DNA of 64,000 nt, from the NCBI GenBank assembly GCA_015709635.1, contig CP054180.1:2046001-2110000 (forward strand), written 5' to 3'. Shown one piece after another: positions 45,309 through 54,443 of the stretch. Source of the DNA: Gammaproteobacteria bacterium (lineage in GTDB: Bacteria; Pseudomonadota; Gammaproteobacteria; Burkholderiales; Nitrosomonadaceae). The notes under the pieces are model-generated. The model ran no database searches and was not told where the DNA came from. It saw nothing but the letters and a program-made list of their open reading frames with translations. A program made the position numbers and the translations under genes. How positions within the stretch are numbered: the stretch's first letter is position 1; each line of letters opens with the position of its first letter.

Positions 45309-46586
45309 TCAAACCATACAGTTCTTATGTTCTATATGGTAAACAAACTCGTCTCGAAAATGTTGAATCATCGCTCGAACAGGCATCGCAGCAGCATCGC
45401 CCAGAGCACAAATTGTCCTTCCTTGTATGTTGTCCGCGATATTATCCAGCAGCTCCAAATCTTCTAACCGGCCTTTACCATGTTCTATACGATTGACAAT
45501 GCGATAGAGCCATCCTGTTCCTTCTCTGCAAGGTGTACACTGCCCGCAAGATTCTTCAAAATAGAAATAAGACAGACGTTCTAACGCTCTAACCATGCAT
45601 GTCGTATCATCCATAATGATAACGGCTCCCGAGCCTAACATGGATCCGGCTTTAGCAATCGAATCATAATCCATGTCGGTTTTCATCATGATATCACCTG
45701 GCAATACCGGCATGGAGGATCCGCCCGGAATACATGCTTTTAACTTCCTGCCGCCGCGCATTCCGCCAGCTAATTCCAACAACTCGGCAAACGGCGTTCC
45801 TAATGGTATCTCATAATTGCCCGGTTTATTGACATGACCGGAAACTGAGAAAATTTTTGTACCGCCGTTATTCGGTTTACCGAGTTGGAGGTACTTTTCT
45901 CCGCCGTTCCGAACAATCCAAGGAACCGAGGCAAAAGTTTCAGTATTGTTGATTGTAGTCGGCTTTCCATAAAGACCATAATTGGCGGGAAATGGCGGCT
46001 TAAAACGCGGCTGACCTTTCTTACCTTCTATGGATTCCAATAACGCAGTTTCCTCGCCGCAAATGTAAGCGCCGTAGCCATGATGATTATAGAGTTGAAA
46101 GGAAAATGATGAACCTAAAATATTATTGCCCAGATAGCCGGCAGCCCGTGCTTCCTCAACAGCCTCTTCCACGCGCTCGTAGGTTTCCCATATTTCGCCA
46201 TGAATATAGTTATAACCTGCTTTAACCCCCATTGCATATCCGGCTATTATCATTCCTTCAATAAGCAAATGCGGATTAAATCGCAGAATATCGCGATCTT
46301 TAAAAGTACCCGGCTCCCCTTCATCAGAATTACAAACAATATACTTGTCGCCCTCATACCCTTTCGGCATGAAACTCCATTTCAATCCCGTTGGAAAGCC
46401 GGCACCACCTCGTCCTCGCAGGGCGGATTTCTTGACTTCCTCGATTACTTCCTCAGGAGAAATTTTTTTCGCCAGTATTTTTCTGAGTGCCGCGTAACCC
46501 TCGCGTTTCTCATAGCTTCTAAGACGCCAATTCTCAGGATCTGACGGAATTACTCCATTCATTAATGTTTGCGGATACTGATTCAT
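45309..46586 (-). CDS. nuoF: NADH-quinone oxidoreductase subunit F
   Basis: A 425-residue subunit holding FMN, the NADH site and cluster N3. Seen: GRGGAGFPTGLKWSFMPKG, YIVCNSDEGEPGTFKDRDIL, GAGAYICGEETALLESIEG-like sequence, and SCGQCTPCREGTGWLY with the [4Fe-4S] cysteines. In ammonia oxidisers this end of the enzyme would reduce NAD+ during reverse electron flow. The start overlaps the nuoE stop by 4 bases. Confidence 0.97.
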   Translation of the reverse strand: MNQYPQTLMNGVIPSDPENWRLRSYEKREGYAALRKILAKKISPEEVIEEVKKSALRGRGGAGFPTGLKWSFMPKGYEGDKYIVCNSDEGEPGTFKDRDILRFNPHLLIEGMIIAGYAMGVKAGYNYIHGEIWETYERVEEAVEEARAAGYLGNNILGSSFSFQLYNHHGYGAYICGEETALLESIEGKKGQPRFKPPFPANYGLYGKPTTINNTETFASVPWIVRNGGEKYLQLGKPNNGGTKIFSVSGHVNKPGNYEIPLGTPFAELLELAGGMRGGRKLKACIPGGSSMPVLPGDIMMKTDMDYDSIAKAGSMLGSGAVIIMDDTTCMVRALERLSYFYFEESCGQCTPCREGTGWLYRIVNRIEHGKGRLEDLELLDNIADNIQGRTICALGDAAAMPVRAMIQHFRDEFVYHIEHKNCMV

Positions 46587-47059
46587 TCACTCAGTTCCTT
46601 CAGCAATTGATCAATCATTTCATCGGACATAAAACTACACATGCGTTTATTGTTCACCAATAATACCGGAGCATCTCCACAAGCCCCGAAACATTCACCT
46701 TCTTTTAGTGTAAATTTTCCATCAGGCGTCGTTTGATTGAATCCTATACCTAGCTTCTGCTTCAAATAGGCAGCGGTATTATTACTACCTGATAATGCAC
46801 ACGGTAAATTAGTGCATACCGTAATTTTATATTTACCTACAGGCTCAAGGTTATACATATTGTAAAATGTCGCCACTTCATAAACTGCGATAGGCGGCAT
46901 ACCCAAATATTCAGCGACAAAATTCATTGTTTCGTTCGCCAACCAACCTTTTTCCTCTTGTGCAATTGCAAGCGCTGACATGACTGCAGATTGTTTCTGA
47001 TCAGCCGGATATTTCGAGATTTCTCGGTCTATTTTTTTTAGGGATTCAGTGCTTAACAT
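46583..47059 (-). CDS. nuoE: NADH-quinone oxidoreductase subunit E
   Basis: A 158-residue thioredoxin-fold subunit with a [2Fe-2S] cluster (N1a). Seen: YPADQKQSAVMSALAIAQEE, VATFYNMYNLEPVGKYKITV, the cluster ligands in CTNLPCALSGS and ECFGACGDAPVLLVNN. It lies 2 bases after nuoD and overlaps nuoF by 4, so the operon is tightly packed. Confidence 0.96.
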   Translation of the reverse strand: MLSTESLKKIDREISKYPADQKQSAVMSALAIAQEEKGWLANETMNFVAEYLGMPPIAVYEVATFYNMYNLEPVGKYKITVCTNLPCALSGSNNTAAYLKQKLGIGFNQTTPDGKFTLKEGECFGACGDAPVLLVNNKRMCSFMSDEMIDQLLKELSE

Positions 47060-47061
47060 CG

Positions 47062-48315
47062 TTATCTATCTATCTCGCCAAATACAATGTCTTGTGTGCC
47101 TATAATTGCGACCACATCAGAAATCATGTGCCCAGTGGACATTTCATCCAAGGCAGCCAAATGGGCAAATCCAGGCGCACGTATTTTCAAGCGGTAGGGT
47201 TTGTTGGCACCATTCGAGACCAAATAAATGCCAAATTCCCCTTTTGGATGCTCAACCGCTACATAGGCTTCACCTGGAGGTACATGAAACCCTTCGGTAA
47301 ATAACTTGAAATGATGAATCATTTCTTCCATGTTTTGTTTCATGTTGATACGCGAAGGCGGGGCCACCTTATGGTTATCCGTTATTACCGACCCAGGATT
47401 TTTACGCAGCCAATCGACACATTGCTTAATAATACGATTTGACTGACGGAACTCTTCCATACGCACCAAATAGCGATCGTAACAATCACCATTAACGCCT
47501 ACCGGTATATCAAAATCAAGGCGATCGTAAACTTCATAAGGCTGTTTCTTTCTCAGATCCCATTCGACGCCAGAACCGCGCAACATCGGACCAGTAAAAC
47601 CTAATGCTTTGGCACGTTCAGGAGAAACAATACCGATATCAACTAGACGTTGCTTCCAGATTCTATTATCGGTGAGTAAGGTTTCGTATTCATCAACATA
47701 GATTGGAAAGCGATTAGTAAAATCTTCTATAAAATCTAACAGAGAACCTTCTCTGTTAGCATTCCGAATACGCGTTTGTTTTTCATTGTGAATTTTTGAC
47801 GATTGATACTTTGGCATGGTGTCCGGTAAATCACGATAGACACCACCAGGCCGGTAATAAGCAGCGTGCAACCTGGCACCCGACACTGCCTCATAACAAT
47901 CCATCAGATCTTCTCTTTCCCGGAAAGCATAGAGAAACATTGTCATCGCCCCCACATCCAGAGCATGTGCGCCAATCCATAGCAGATGGTTCAATATACG
48001 AGTAATTTCATCAAACATTACGCGTATGTATTGCGCTCTTATAGGAACCTCGATTTGCAGCAACTTCTCGATAGCCATCACATAAGCATGCTCATTGACC
48101 ATCATCGAAACATAATCCAATCGATCCATATAAGGAACAGATTGCAGATATGTCTTATTTTCCGCCAATTTCTCGGTTGCACGATGGAGCAATCCAATAT
48201 GCGGATCGGCACGTTTTACAACTTCTCCATCCAACTCCAGAACAAGCCGCAGCACGCCGTGAGCTGCAGGGTGTTGCGGCCCAAAATTCATGGTGTAATT
48301 TCGTATCTCAGCCAT
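47062..48315 (-). CDS. nuoD: NADH-quinone oxidoreductase subunit D
   Basis: A 417-residue subunit that forms the quinone site with NuoB. Seen: NYTMNFGPQHPAAHGVLRLV, DPHIGLLHRATEKLAENKTY, ARLHAAYYRPGGVYRDLP and GPMLRGSGVEWDLRKKQPYE, ending in the conserved FGEIDR. It is separate from NuoC, not fused. Confidence 0.97.
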   Translation of the reverse strand: MAEIRNYTMNFGPQHPAAHGVLRLVLELDGEVVKRADPHIGLLHRATEKLAENKTYLQSVPYMDRLDYVSMMVNEHAYVMAIEKLLQIEVPIRAQYIRVMFDEITRILNHLLWIGAHALDVGAMTMFLYAFREREDLMDCYEAVSGARLHAAYYRPGGVYRDLPDTMPKYQSSKIHNEKQTRIRNANREGSLLDFIEDFTNRFPIYVDEYETLLTDNRIWKQRLVDIGIVSPERAKALGFTGPMLRGSGVEWDLRKKQPYEVYDRLDFDIPVGVNGDCYDRYLVRMEEFRQSNRIIKQCVDWLRKNPGSVITDNHKVAPPSRINMKQNMEEMIHHFKLFTEGFHVPPGEAYVAVEHPKGEFGIYLVSNGANKPYRLKIRAPGFAHLAALDEMSTGHMISDVVAIIGTQDIVFGEIDR

Positions 48316-48370
48316 AAGCTACTTCAGAAAATTCTAATAAATATAATTCATGATGAGAACTCAATAACCG

Positions 48371-48991
48371 CTATGATTCGCAGTCCCCATAGTGCTCTTC
48401 ACGAATTACAAGCGGTGTAATTTCACGCGGCTCGATTGTGACCGGTTGATAGATAACTCGCTTCTGCTCTGTGTCATAGCGCATCTCAACATGCCCGGTT
48501 ATCGGAAAATCCTTACGAAATGGATTGCCAATAAAACCATAGTCAGTCAATATACGACGCAAATCCGGGTGCCCAGTAAAAACTATGCCATAGAGATCAA
48601 ATGCTTCTCGCTCAAACCAATTGGCAACCGACCATATCTCGACTACCGAATCGACAACCGGAAATTCGTCGTTTTCGACTAAAACCCGGACTCGTACTCT
48701 TTGATTCAATTCCACCGAGAGCAAATGATAAATCACGGCAAATCGCTTGGTACGCAAATTATGCTTGACTGATAAATCCTCACCGTAGGTTAAATAGTCG
48801 ACTCCGCACAAATCAATTAGCGTATCGAATCTTAATCGGGAATTGTCTCGTAATGTTTCGCTTACCCTGATAATGTCTTCAGCTCGCACCACGATTGTTA
48901 TTTCGCTATGCTGTATTTGTAAACCAGCCAGCTGATCTCCGAACACACCCTTCAATGCTTCTGCAAGATTTTCCAATTGGGTAGTAGACAT
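48371..48991 (-). CDS. nuoC: NADH-quinone oxidoreductase subunit C
   Basis: A 206-residue hydrophilic subunit of the connecting fragment. Seen: FAVIYHLLSVELNQRVRVRV, the WSVANWFEREAFDLYGIVFT signature and DYGFIGNPFRKDFPITGHVE, with RRILTDYGF. It has no cofactor. It is encoded apart from NuoD, as in most betaproteobacteria. Confidence 0.95.
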   Translation of the reverse strand: MSTTQLENLAEALKGVFGDQLAGLQIQHSEITIVVRAEDIIRVSETLRDNSRLRFDTLIDLCGVDYLTYGEDLSVKHNLRTKRFAVIYHLLSVELNQRVRVRVLVENDEFPVVDSVVEIWSVANWFEREAFDLYGIVFTGHPDLRRILTDYGFIGNPFRKDFPITGHVEMRYDTEQKRVIYQPVTIEPREITPLVIREEHYGDCES

Positions 48992-48997
48992 AACAGA

Positions 48998-49474
48998 TTA
49001 GCGGGCAATAGTGTTGGTACGATTTATTTTATTTTGCAATTGAATAATGCCGTATAGCAGCGCTTCTGCCGTAGGCGGACAACCAGGCACATAAATATCG
49101 ACCGGCACGATACGATCGCATCCACGCACAACAGAATATGAATAATGATAATACCCCCCTCCATTTGCACAAGATCCCATGGATATCACCCAACGAGGCT
49201 CGGCCATTTGGTCGTAAACCTTACGCAAAGCCGGTGCCATCTTATTGCAAAGCGTGCCTGCCACAATCATCACATCCGATTGCCGCGGACTTGGTCTAAA
49301 GACGATACCAAAACGATCAAGATCATAACGTGAAGCTCCCGTTTCCATCATTTCAACCGCACAGCAAGCCAATCCGAAAGTCATGGGCCACATTGAACCC
49401 GTTCGCCCCCAATTTATAACCGAATCCAGACTGGTGGTAATAAATCCTTTCTCTAGTGTTCCTTCGATACTCAT
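48998..49474 (-). CDS. nuoB: NADH-quinone oxidoreductase subunit B
   Basis: A 158-residue subunit holding cluster N2, the immediate electron donor to quinone. Seen: GLACCAVEMMETGASRYDLD with the tandem cysteines, RVISMGSCANGGGYYHYSYS-type sequence and VPGCPPTAEALLYGIIQLQ. It lies between nuoA and nuoC with gaps of 4-6 bases. Confidence 0.97.
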   Translation of the reverse strand: MSIEGTLEKGFITTSLDSVINWGRTGSMWPMTFGLACCAVEMMETGASRYDLDRFGIVFRPSPRQSDVMIVAGTLCNKMAPALRKVYDQMAEPRWVISMGSCANGGGYYHYSYSVVRGCDRIVPVDIYVPGCPPTAEALLYGIIQLQNKINRTNTIAR

Positions 49475-49478
49475 AGCA

Positions 49479-49835
49479 TTAATCCCACTCTAATGCACCC
49501 TTCATCCATTCATAGATAAAGCCTACGATCAGGATACTCAGGAATGACATCATTGCAACAAATCCAAATAAACCAATTTCATCAAGCACAATCGCCCATG
49601 GAAATAGAAAAGCAATTTCGAGATCAAACAAAATAAACAAAATTGCAACCAAGTAATAGCGTACGTCAAATTTCATGCGTGCATCTTCAAAAGCTTCGAA
49701 TCCGCACTCATATGGAGACAGTTTTTCACTATCCGGACGATTGGGCGCCAAGAGCCATCCACATAACATTGGGACAACACCAACCAAAAATCCCACAATA
49801 AGAAACAATAAAATTGGAAAATAATTTTCAAGCAT
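49479..49835 (-). CDS. nuoA: NADH-quinone oxidoreductase subunit A
   Basis: A 118-residue three-helix membrane subunit and first gene of the nuo operon. Seen: FPILLFLIVGFLVGVVPMLC, KLSPYECGFEAFEDARMKFD and RYYLVAILFILFDLEIAFLF, the conserved loop and helix near the quinone channel. It lies about 80 bases after tRNA-Leu on the same strand. Confidence 0.96.
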   Translation of the reverse strand: MLENYFPILLFLIVGFLVGVVPMLCGWLLAPNRPDSEKLSPYECGFEAFEDARMKFDVRYYLVAILFILFDLEIAFLFPWAIVLDEIGLFGFVAMMSFLSILIVGFIYEWMKGALEWD

Positions 49836-49913
49836 TTTGCAAAATTAAATAACCCGAATTAACAGAAATACTTATCTGTGAACATTAAAACACTTTACGG
49901 ATACATTTTCGTG

Positions 49914-49998
49914 TGGTGCCGACGGCGAGACTCGAACTCGCACAGCTTTCGCCACCGCCCCCTCAAGACGGCGTGTCTACCAATTCCACCACGTCGGC
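49914..49998 (-). tRNA. tRNA-Leu (anticodon GAG)
   Basis: An 85-nt tRNA including an encoded CCA end. On the minus strand it begins GCCGACGTGGTGGAATTGG, has a D-loop GGTAGACACG typical of leucine tRNAs, an anticodon loop TTGAGGG giving GAG, a long variable arm as in class II tRNAs, the TTCGAGTCTC T-loop and the 3' half of the acceptor stem, CGTCGGC. It reads CUU/CUC codons. It sits between secG and nuoA, the arrangement common in betaproteobacteria. Confidence 0.96.
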
Positions 49999-50051
49999 AG
50001 CTAAGAAATTCATTGTATGATCAATAGACTGCCATAATAAAACCGTAGCTA

Positions 50052-50435
50052 CTATTCCGGTATTTGATTGACTTTTGAGCTATCTTCCACTTCAGATACA
50101 TCCTGATTACGATCCTTGACAGATTTCGTTTCATTTTCTGTCGCAGATACACTTTCAGATTCTTCAATCTGATCCATCAAACTCATTACACCTGAATTCT
50201 CAGTTTTATTAGCTGACAGATAAGTCAAACTCATACTGGTAACAAAAAACATAGCAGCAACAAAACCGGTAGCACGACTTAGAAATGTAGCTGATCCACT
50301 CGCACCAAACAAACTACCTGCAGAACCACTACCAAATGCAGCTCCCATATCAGCACCTTTACCGTGTTGCAATAATACCAAAACTACCAAGACTATCGCC
50401 AGCAAAACATGCGCTGCCCAAACTAAAATTTCCAA
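50052..50435 (-). CDS. secG: Preprotein translocase subunit SecG
   Basis: A 127-residue SecG, the accessory subunit of the SecYEG channel. Seen: two membrane helices (VLLAIVLVVLVLLQHGKGAD and FVAAMFFVTSMSLTYLSANK), the conserved GKGADMGAAFGSGSAGSLFG between them, and a hydrophilic tail rich in Glu and Ser. The start is taken as a TTG at 50435, with a GGGAG site about 8 bases before it, because the family's N terminus begins there; no suitable ATG exists. Confidence 0.9.
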   Translation of the reverse strand: MEILVWAAHVLLAIVLVVLVLLQHGKGADMGAAFGSGSAGSLFGASGSATFLSRATGFVAAMFFVTSMSLTYLSANKTENSGVMSLMDQIEESESVSATENETKSVKDRNQDVSEVEDSSKVNQIPE

Positions 50436-50452
50436 TATGAACTCCCTTCGAA

Positions 50453-51208
50453 TTAATGATGCAAAGCGCGACAAATCGATACAAATTCACTGGCAATAAG
50501 TGATGCTCCGCCAATTAAGCCGCCATCAATATCCGGCATAGCAAATAGTTCGGTTGCATTGTTCGCTTTAACGCTGCCACCATAAAGAATAGTCAGTTCT
50601 TCGGCTACGGTCACATTCTTTTTCGCTATTTCTGATCTGATAAATGAATGTACATCCTGAGCTTGCTGGGGCGATGCTGTTTTACCTGTACCGATAGCCC
50701 ATACCGGTTCATAGGCAATCACTGATTTACCTAAAGATTCGGCACCTGCCAATCCGATAACTGCTGCTAGTTGATCTTCAATAACTTGTTCGGTTATTCC
50801 AGTTTCGCGCTGCTCAAGTGTTTCACCTACGCACAAAATAGGAGTAATTCCGGCGCGCTGTGCCGCCAAGTATTTTTCTGCAACAACAGAATTGCTTTCA
50901 CCAAATAATGCTCTTCTTTCCGAATGTCCAACAATGACATAGCGACATCCGAAATCTTTCAACATTGACGTTGAAATCTCTCCTGTATAGGCACCTTTTT
51001 CGTATTGACTGACATTCTGAGCACCCCAAACAATATTTGTGCCCTGCAATGTATTTTGTACCGATGAAAGATAAGGATAAGGAACGCAAACCACGAAACA
51101 AGCTTCATTGCATCCATTTAAGCCCGCTATAACCGCATCAAGCAACTGTTTATTATCGGCCAAGCTACCATGCATTTTCCAGTTACCGGCAACCATCTTT
51201 TCGCGCAT
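50453..51208 (-). CDS. tpiA: Triosephosphate isomerase
   Basis: A 251-residue barrel enzyme interconverting dihydroxyacetone phosphate and glyceraldehyde 3-phosphate, in glycolysis and in the Calvin cycle of autotrophs. Seen: the catalytic lysine in VAGNWKMHG, the catalytic histidine in YVIVGHSERR, the glutamate in VIAYEPVWAIGTGKTASPQQ and the phosphate loop LYGGSVKANNA. It precedes secG by 17 bases. Confidence 0.97.
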   Translation of the reverse strand: MREKMVAGNWKMHGSLADNKQLLDAVIAGLNGCNEACFVVCVPYPYLSSVQNTLQGTNIVWGAQNVSQYEKGAYTGEISTSMLKDFGCRYVIVGHSERRALFGESNSVVAEKYLAAQRAGITPILCVGETLEQRETGITEQVIEDQLAAVIGLAGAESLGKSVIAYEPVWAIGTGKTASPQQAQDVHSFIRSEIAKKNVTVAEELTILYGGSVKANNATELFAMPDIDGGLIGGASLIASEFVSICRALHH

Positions 51209-51447
51209 TTTTACTTCTTACCTCGACTTCCTAAAAGGGTGTGATGCTACATTCGATTCTTTACCAAGTCAATTGTGATTCCATTTTCATCACTGCTTGA
51301 TACAAATTGAAATTTATCGTATTAAAAAACATGGCTGTTTTTCATTCACCGCATTTTACATACCCGCAATAATCGTATTAATTGTCCTTACATATGCTTT
51401 AATCAGCATATGCTTATGCTCATCATTGATTACCGAATTCGTTACAA

Positions 51448-52245
51448 TTAACCGAACCTGCCAGTAATATAATCTTCCGTTTGCTTATTTTTGGGTTTGA
51501 TAAAAATTGTATCTGTTACATCAAACTCAATCAGCTCGCCCAAATACATATAGGCGGTGTAATCAGATACTCGGGCGGCTTGCTGCATATTATGAGTAAC
51601 GATCAAAATCGTGACTTTATTCTTTAAATCAGTTATCAATTCTTCAATGCTTGCCGTTGCAATCGGATCCAACGCGGAAGTCGGTTCATCAAACAAGAGT
51701 ATCTCAGGATCCGTTGCCAAAGCTCTCGCAATACACAGCCTTTGTTGCTGCCCGCCAGAAAGATTAAAAGCCAGATCATGCAAACGATCTTTTACTTCAT
51801 CCCATAATGCTGAATTACGCAATGCGGCTTCAACTTTTTCATCCAAAACAGCGCGCTGCTTAATTCCTCTCACACGTAAACCGTACGCAACATTCTCATA
51901 GATAGATTTGGGAAAAGGATTCGGTTTCTGAAAAACCATACTGATGCGCATTCGCACTTCTATCGGATCAACATTAGAAGCCAAAATATTGACGTCATCA
52001 GGATGAAGAATAATTTCTCCTTCGTAGCGATTACCGGGATATAAATCATGCATACGATTAAAACAGCGCAGAAATGTTGATTTCCCACAACCCGATGGTC
52101 CGATCAGGGCGGTAATTTTCTTATCATGCAGGACCATACTGATCTTTTTCAGCGCATTAAATCCACCGTAATAAAAACTGAGATTCTTAACTTCCGATTT
52201 ATACTGAACCGGTTCTAACGTTTTTTCCGAATCAATCTGCATCAT
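51448..52245 (-). CDS. pstB: Phosphate ABC transporter ATP-binding protein PstB (copy 1)
   Basis: A 265-residue ATPase of the high-affinity phosphate importer. Seen: LSFYYGGFNALKKISMVL, Walker A ALIGPSGCGKSTFLRCFNRM, FQKPNPFPKSIYENVAYGLR, signature LSGGQQQRLCIARAL, Walker B ILLFDEPTSALDPIATASIE and VTHNMQQAARVSDYTAYMYL. The downstream end differs from copy 2 at 62736. ATG 52245 is taken; another ATG follows directly. It is last of pstC-pstA-pstB; no phoU follows. Confidence 0.95.
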   Translation of the reverse strand: MMQIDSEKTLEPVQYKSEVKNLSFYYGGFNALKKISMVLHDKKITALIGPSGCGKSTFLRCFNRMHDLYPGNRYEGEIILHPDDVNILASNVDPIEVRMRISMVFQKPNPFPKSIYENVAYGLRVRGIKQRAVLDEKVEAALRNSALWDEVKDRLHDLAFNLSGGQQQRLCIARALATDPEILLFDEPTSALDPIATASIEELITDLKNKVTILIVTHNMQQAARVSDYTAYMYLGELIEFDVTDTIFIKPKNKQTEDYITGRFG

Positions 52246-52249
52246 TCCC

Positions 52250-53176
52250 TTACCACTTAATATTTTTTCGCATGCGATAGCGTAAATAAATTGCCAAGCC
52301 ATTCATTGCGAGTGTCATCACAACCAATACCAACCCGGCTGCCGCTGCGTTTAATTGAAACGCCTCTTCAGGACGCGATACCCAATTAAACATTTGTATC
52401 GGCATCACGGTAAATGGCGCAGTTAACCATTCAAATGATATATAAGGAAATTCACTTTTTACCGGTGAAGGTGGTAAAAAAGCAATAAATGTTAACGCTC
52501 CGATCGTAATAATCGGTGCAGTCTCACCTATCGCCCGAGCTAGGCCAATAATAATTCCGGTCAGAATTCCCGCGGATGAATACGGCAATAGATGATCTGA
52601 AACCGTTTGCCATTTGGTCGCACCGAGTGCATAGGCACCTTCCCGTATCGAGACGGGAATCGATCTTATCGCTTCGCGAGTAGCGACAATCACAACCGGC
52701 AGAATCAAGAGTGCCAAAGCAAGTCCTGCGGCTAATATACTTTGCCCAAAACCGAGTTGATACACGAACAAACCTAACGCGAGCAAACCATAAATGATGG
52801 AAGGAACTCCCGCTAAATTAGTAACATTAATTTCAATAATTTCCGTCAACAAATTTTTCGCCGCATATTCTTCCAAATACACACCCGATCCTATTCCTAG
52901 CGGCACCGCTGCAACTGCCGTTACGAGCATCACCAGCGTTGTTCCAACCCAGGCTGATAAAATTCCCGCTGATTCAGGTCGCCGCGACGGAAACGATGTA
53001 AAAAAATCCCATGACAATCGCGGCATTCCGTCGATTAGCATATGGGCAAACAAAGCCATGAAGGTTAATACTGCAATCATAAGGGCAATAATTCCAGTAA
53101 TCATGAAGATCAGATCCCATCTTTTATGCAACCCAATGATTATTCTGATTTCTTCCAGATCATTCATTCTTTTCAT
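52250..53176 (-). CDS. pstA: Phosphate ABC transporter permease PstA (copy 1)
   Basis: A 308-residue inner-membrane permease. Seen: ITGIIALMIAVLTFMALFAH, ITNL-type inserts, VSIREGAYALGATKWQTVSD, which is the ABC permease EAA-like loop, and LARAIGETAPIITIGALTFI. It pairs with PstC and the PstB ATPase. ATG 53176 is used; a TTG at 53194 is possible. Confidence 0.93.
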   Translation of the reverse strand: MKRMNDLEEIRIIIGLHKRWDLIFMITGIIALMIAVLTFMALFAHMLIDGMPRLSWDFFTSFPSRRPESAGILSAWVGTTLVMLVTAVAAVPLGIGSGVYLEEYAAKNLLTEIIEINVTNLAGVPSIIYGLLALGLFVYQLGFGQSILAAGLALALLILPVVIVATREAIRSIPVSIREGAYALGATKWQTVSDHLLPYSSAGILTGIIIGLARAIGETAPIITIGALTFIAFLPPSPVKSEFPYISFEWLTAPFTVMPIQMFNWVSRPEEAFQLNAAAAGLVLVVMTLAMNGLAIYLRYRMRKNIKW

Positions 53177-53223
53177 CACACTACACCGCCGCAAATATCT
53201 TCATGGCTTCACTGATTCTTGCG

Positions 53224-54183
53224 TTAATAAATTTCTCTGTACCGCTTGCGTAATATATGTCCGATAATATTGAATACTAACGTTATCAATAATAAAGTTA
53301 AGCCTGCAGCGAAAATGGTTTGGTAGCCGATACTGCCATGGGGCAAGTCTCCCAGACTCACCTGCACGATATAAGCTGTAATTGTCGCTGCCGGCTCCAT
53401 CGGATTCCATGTCAAATTGGGTTGCATGCCTGCCGCAATTGCCACCACCATTGTTTCCCCTACTGCACGTGATATACCTAAAATATAAGCTGCTGCTATC
53501 CCTGAAAACGCGGCTGGCATAACAACACGGATGGCGGTTTGGAAACGCGTAGCTCCCATTGCGTAAGAGCCTTCACGTAAATTCATGGGCACAGCGCGCA
53601 TTGCATCTTCAGTCATCGAGCTGACATAAGGGATAATCATTATTCCCATTACCAATCCGGCTGATAACAAATTAAAACCGGGTAACTCAGGAAAGATAAT
53701 CTGCAGCATCGGCGTAACAAATAATAATGCAAAGTAACCATACACAACGGTCGGAACACCACCCAGCAATTCCAGGAAGGGTTTCGCCATTTCACGTACA
53801 GTAAAGGGTGCAAATTCGGAAAGATAAATCGCAATGATAGTTCCCAAAGGGAGTGCAACCAGCAATGCAATCAACGAACTGACCACCGTACCCGAAACTA
53901 ATGGCATTATTCCATAATGAGCATCATCGAATAAGGGTGTCCATTGAGTATCGGTGATAAATTCCCAAACCGATACATGTTGAAAAAACACAAATGACTC
54001 TTTAACTAGCATCACAATAATCGCCAGCATGATCGCTATCGATAGCATTGCCGATAAGAGCAAGAGAGCTTCAATAAGCCGCTCGTGCATGTGGCGGCGA
54101 AAGCTATATCCTAGCTTGCCAGCATGAGTTTTATTACGTGACTCTTCCGTCAAAATGGCCAGCCCTTCTCTGAGTTGAAGCAT
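53224..54183 (-). CDS. pstC: Phosphate ABC transporter permease PstC (copy 1)
   Basis: A 319-residue permease. Seen: LLSAMLSIAIMLAIIVMLVK, TDTQWTPLFDDAHYGIMPLV, LREGSYAMGATRFQTAIRVV (EAA loop) and SRAVGETMVVAIAAGMQPNL. No clear ribosome binding site precedes the ATG, and no periplasmic phosphate-binding protein (pstS) lies upstream before the cytochrome gene, which is unusual for this operon. Confidence 0.93.
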   Translation of the reverse strand: MLQLREGLAILTEESRNKTHAGKLGYSFRRHMHERLIEALLLLSAMLSIAIMLAIIVMLVKESFVFFQHVSVWEFITDTQWTPLFDDAHYGIMPLVSGTVVSSLIALLVALPLGTIIAIYLSEFAPFTVREMAKPFLELLGGVPTVVYGYFALLFVTPMLQIIFPELPGFNLLSAGLVMGIMIIPYVSSMTEDAMRAVPMNLREGSYAMGATRFQTAIRVVMPAAFSGIAAAYILGISRAVGETMVVAIAAGMQPNLTWNPMEPAATITAYIVQVSLGDLPHGSIGYQTIFAAGLTLLLITLVFNIIGHILRKRYREIY

Positions 54184-54372
54184 TTATCGTAAGAGGATCG
54201 TCCATCAACACAAAACCAGCTTCATTTTTTCAGAACACCTGGGATTAGCATTGATTTATTAGATTTCTTAAACACATTTTTATCTACTCGGTGAAATTTT
54301 TATCACTTTCGTGTTTAAAATCTATCTACAGATTTCTTCTCTTTACGATGCTTTTCTTTTTATACTCATAAA

Positions 54373-54406
54373 AAAATTCTGGAGATGTAAATATCTCCAG
54401 AATTTT
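54373..54406 (-). terminator. Intrinsic terminator of the hao operon
   Basis: A 14-bp perfect stem (AAAATTCTGGAGAT with its complement) and a 6-base loop, starting about 38 bases after the cycB stop, followed on the minus strand by seven T residues. This is a textbook rho-independent terminator and separates the cytochrome cluster from pstC. Confidence 0.92.
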
Positions 54407-54443
54407 ATTTTTTCTATTTCAGGATCCCAAGATTTGCTGAAGA

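Noticed and set aside
51391..51412. 8-bp inverted repeat CATATGCT/AGCATATG after pstB copy 1
   Set aside because: Weak AT-rich stem without T run; could be chance.
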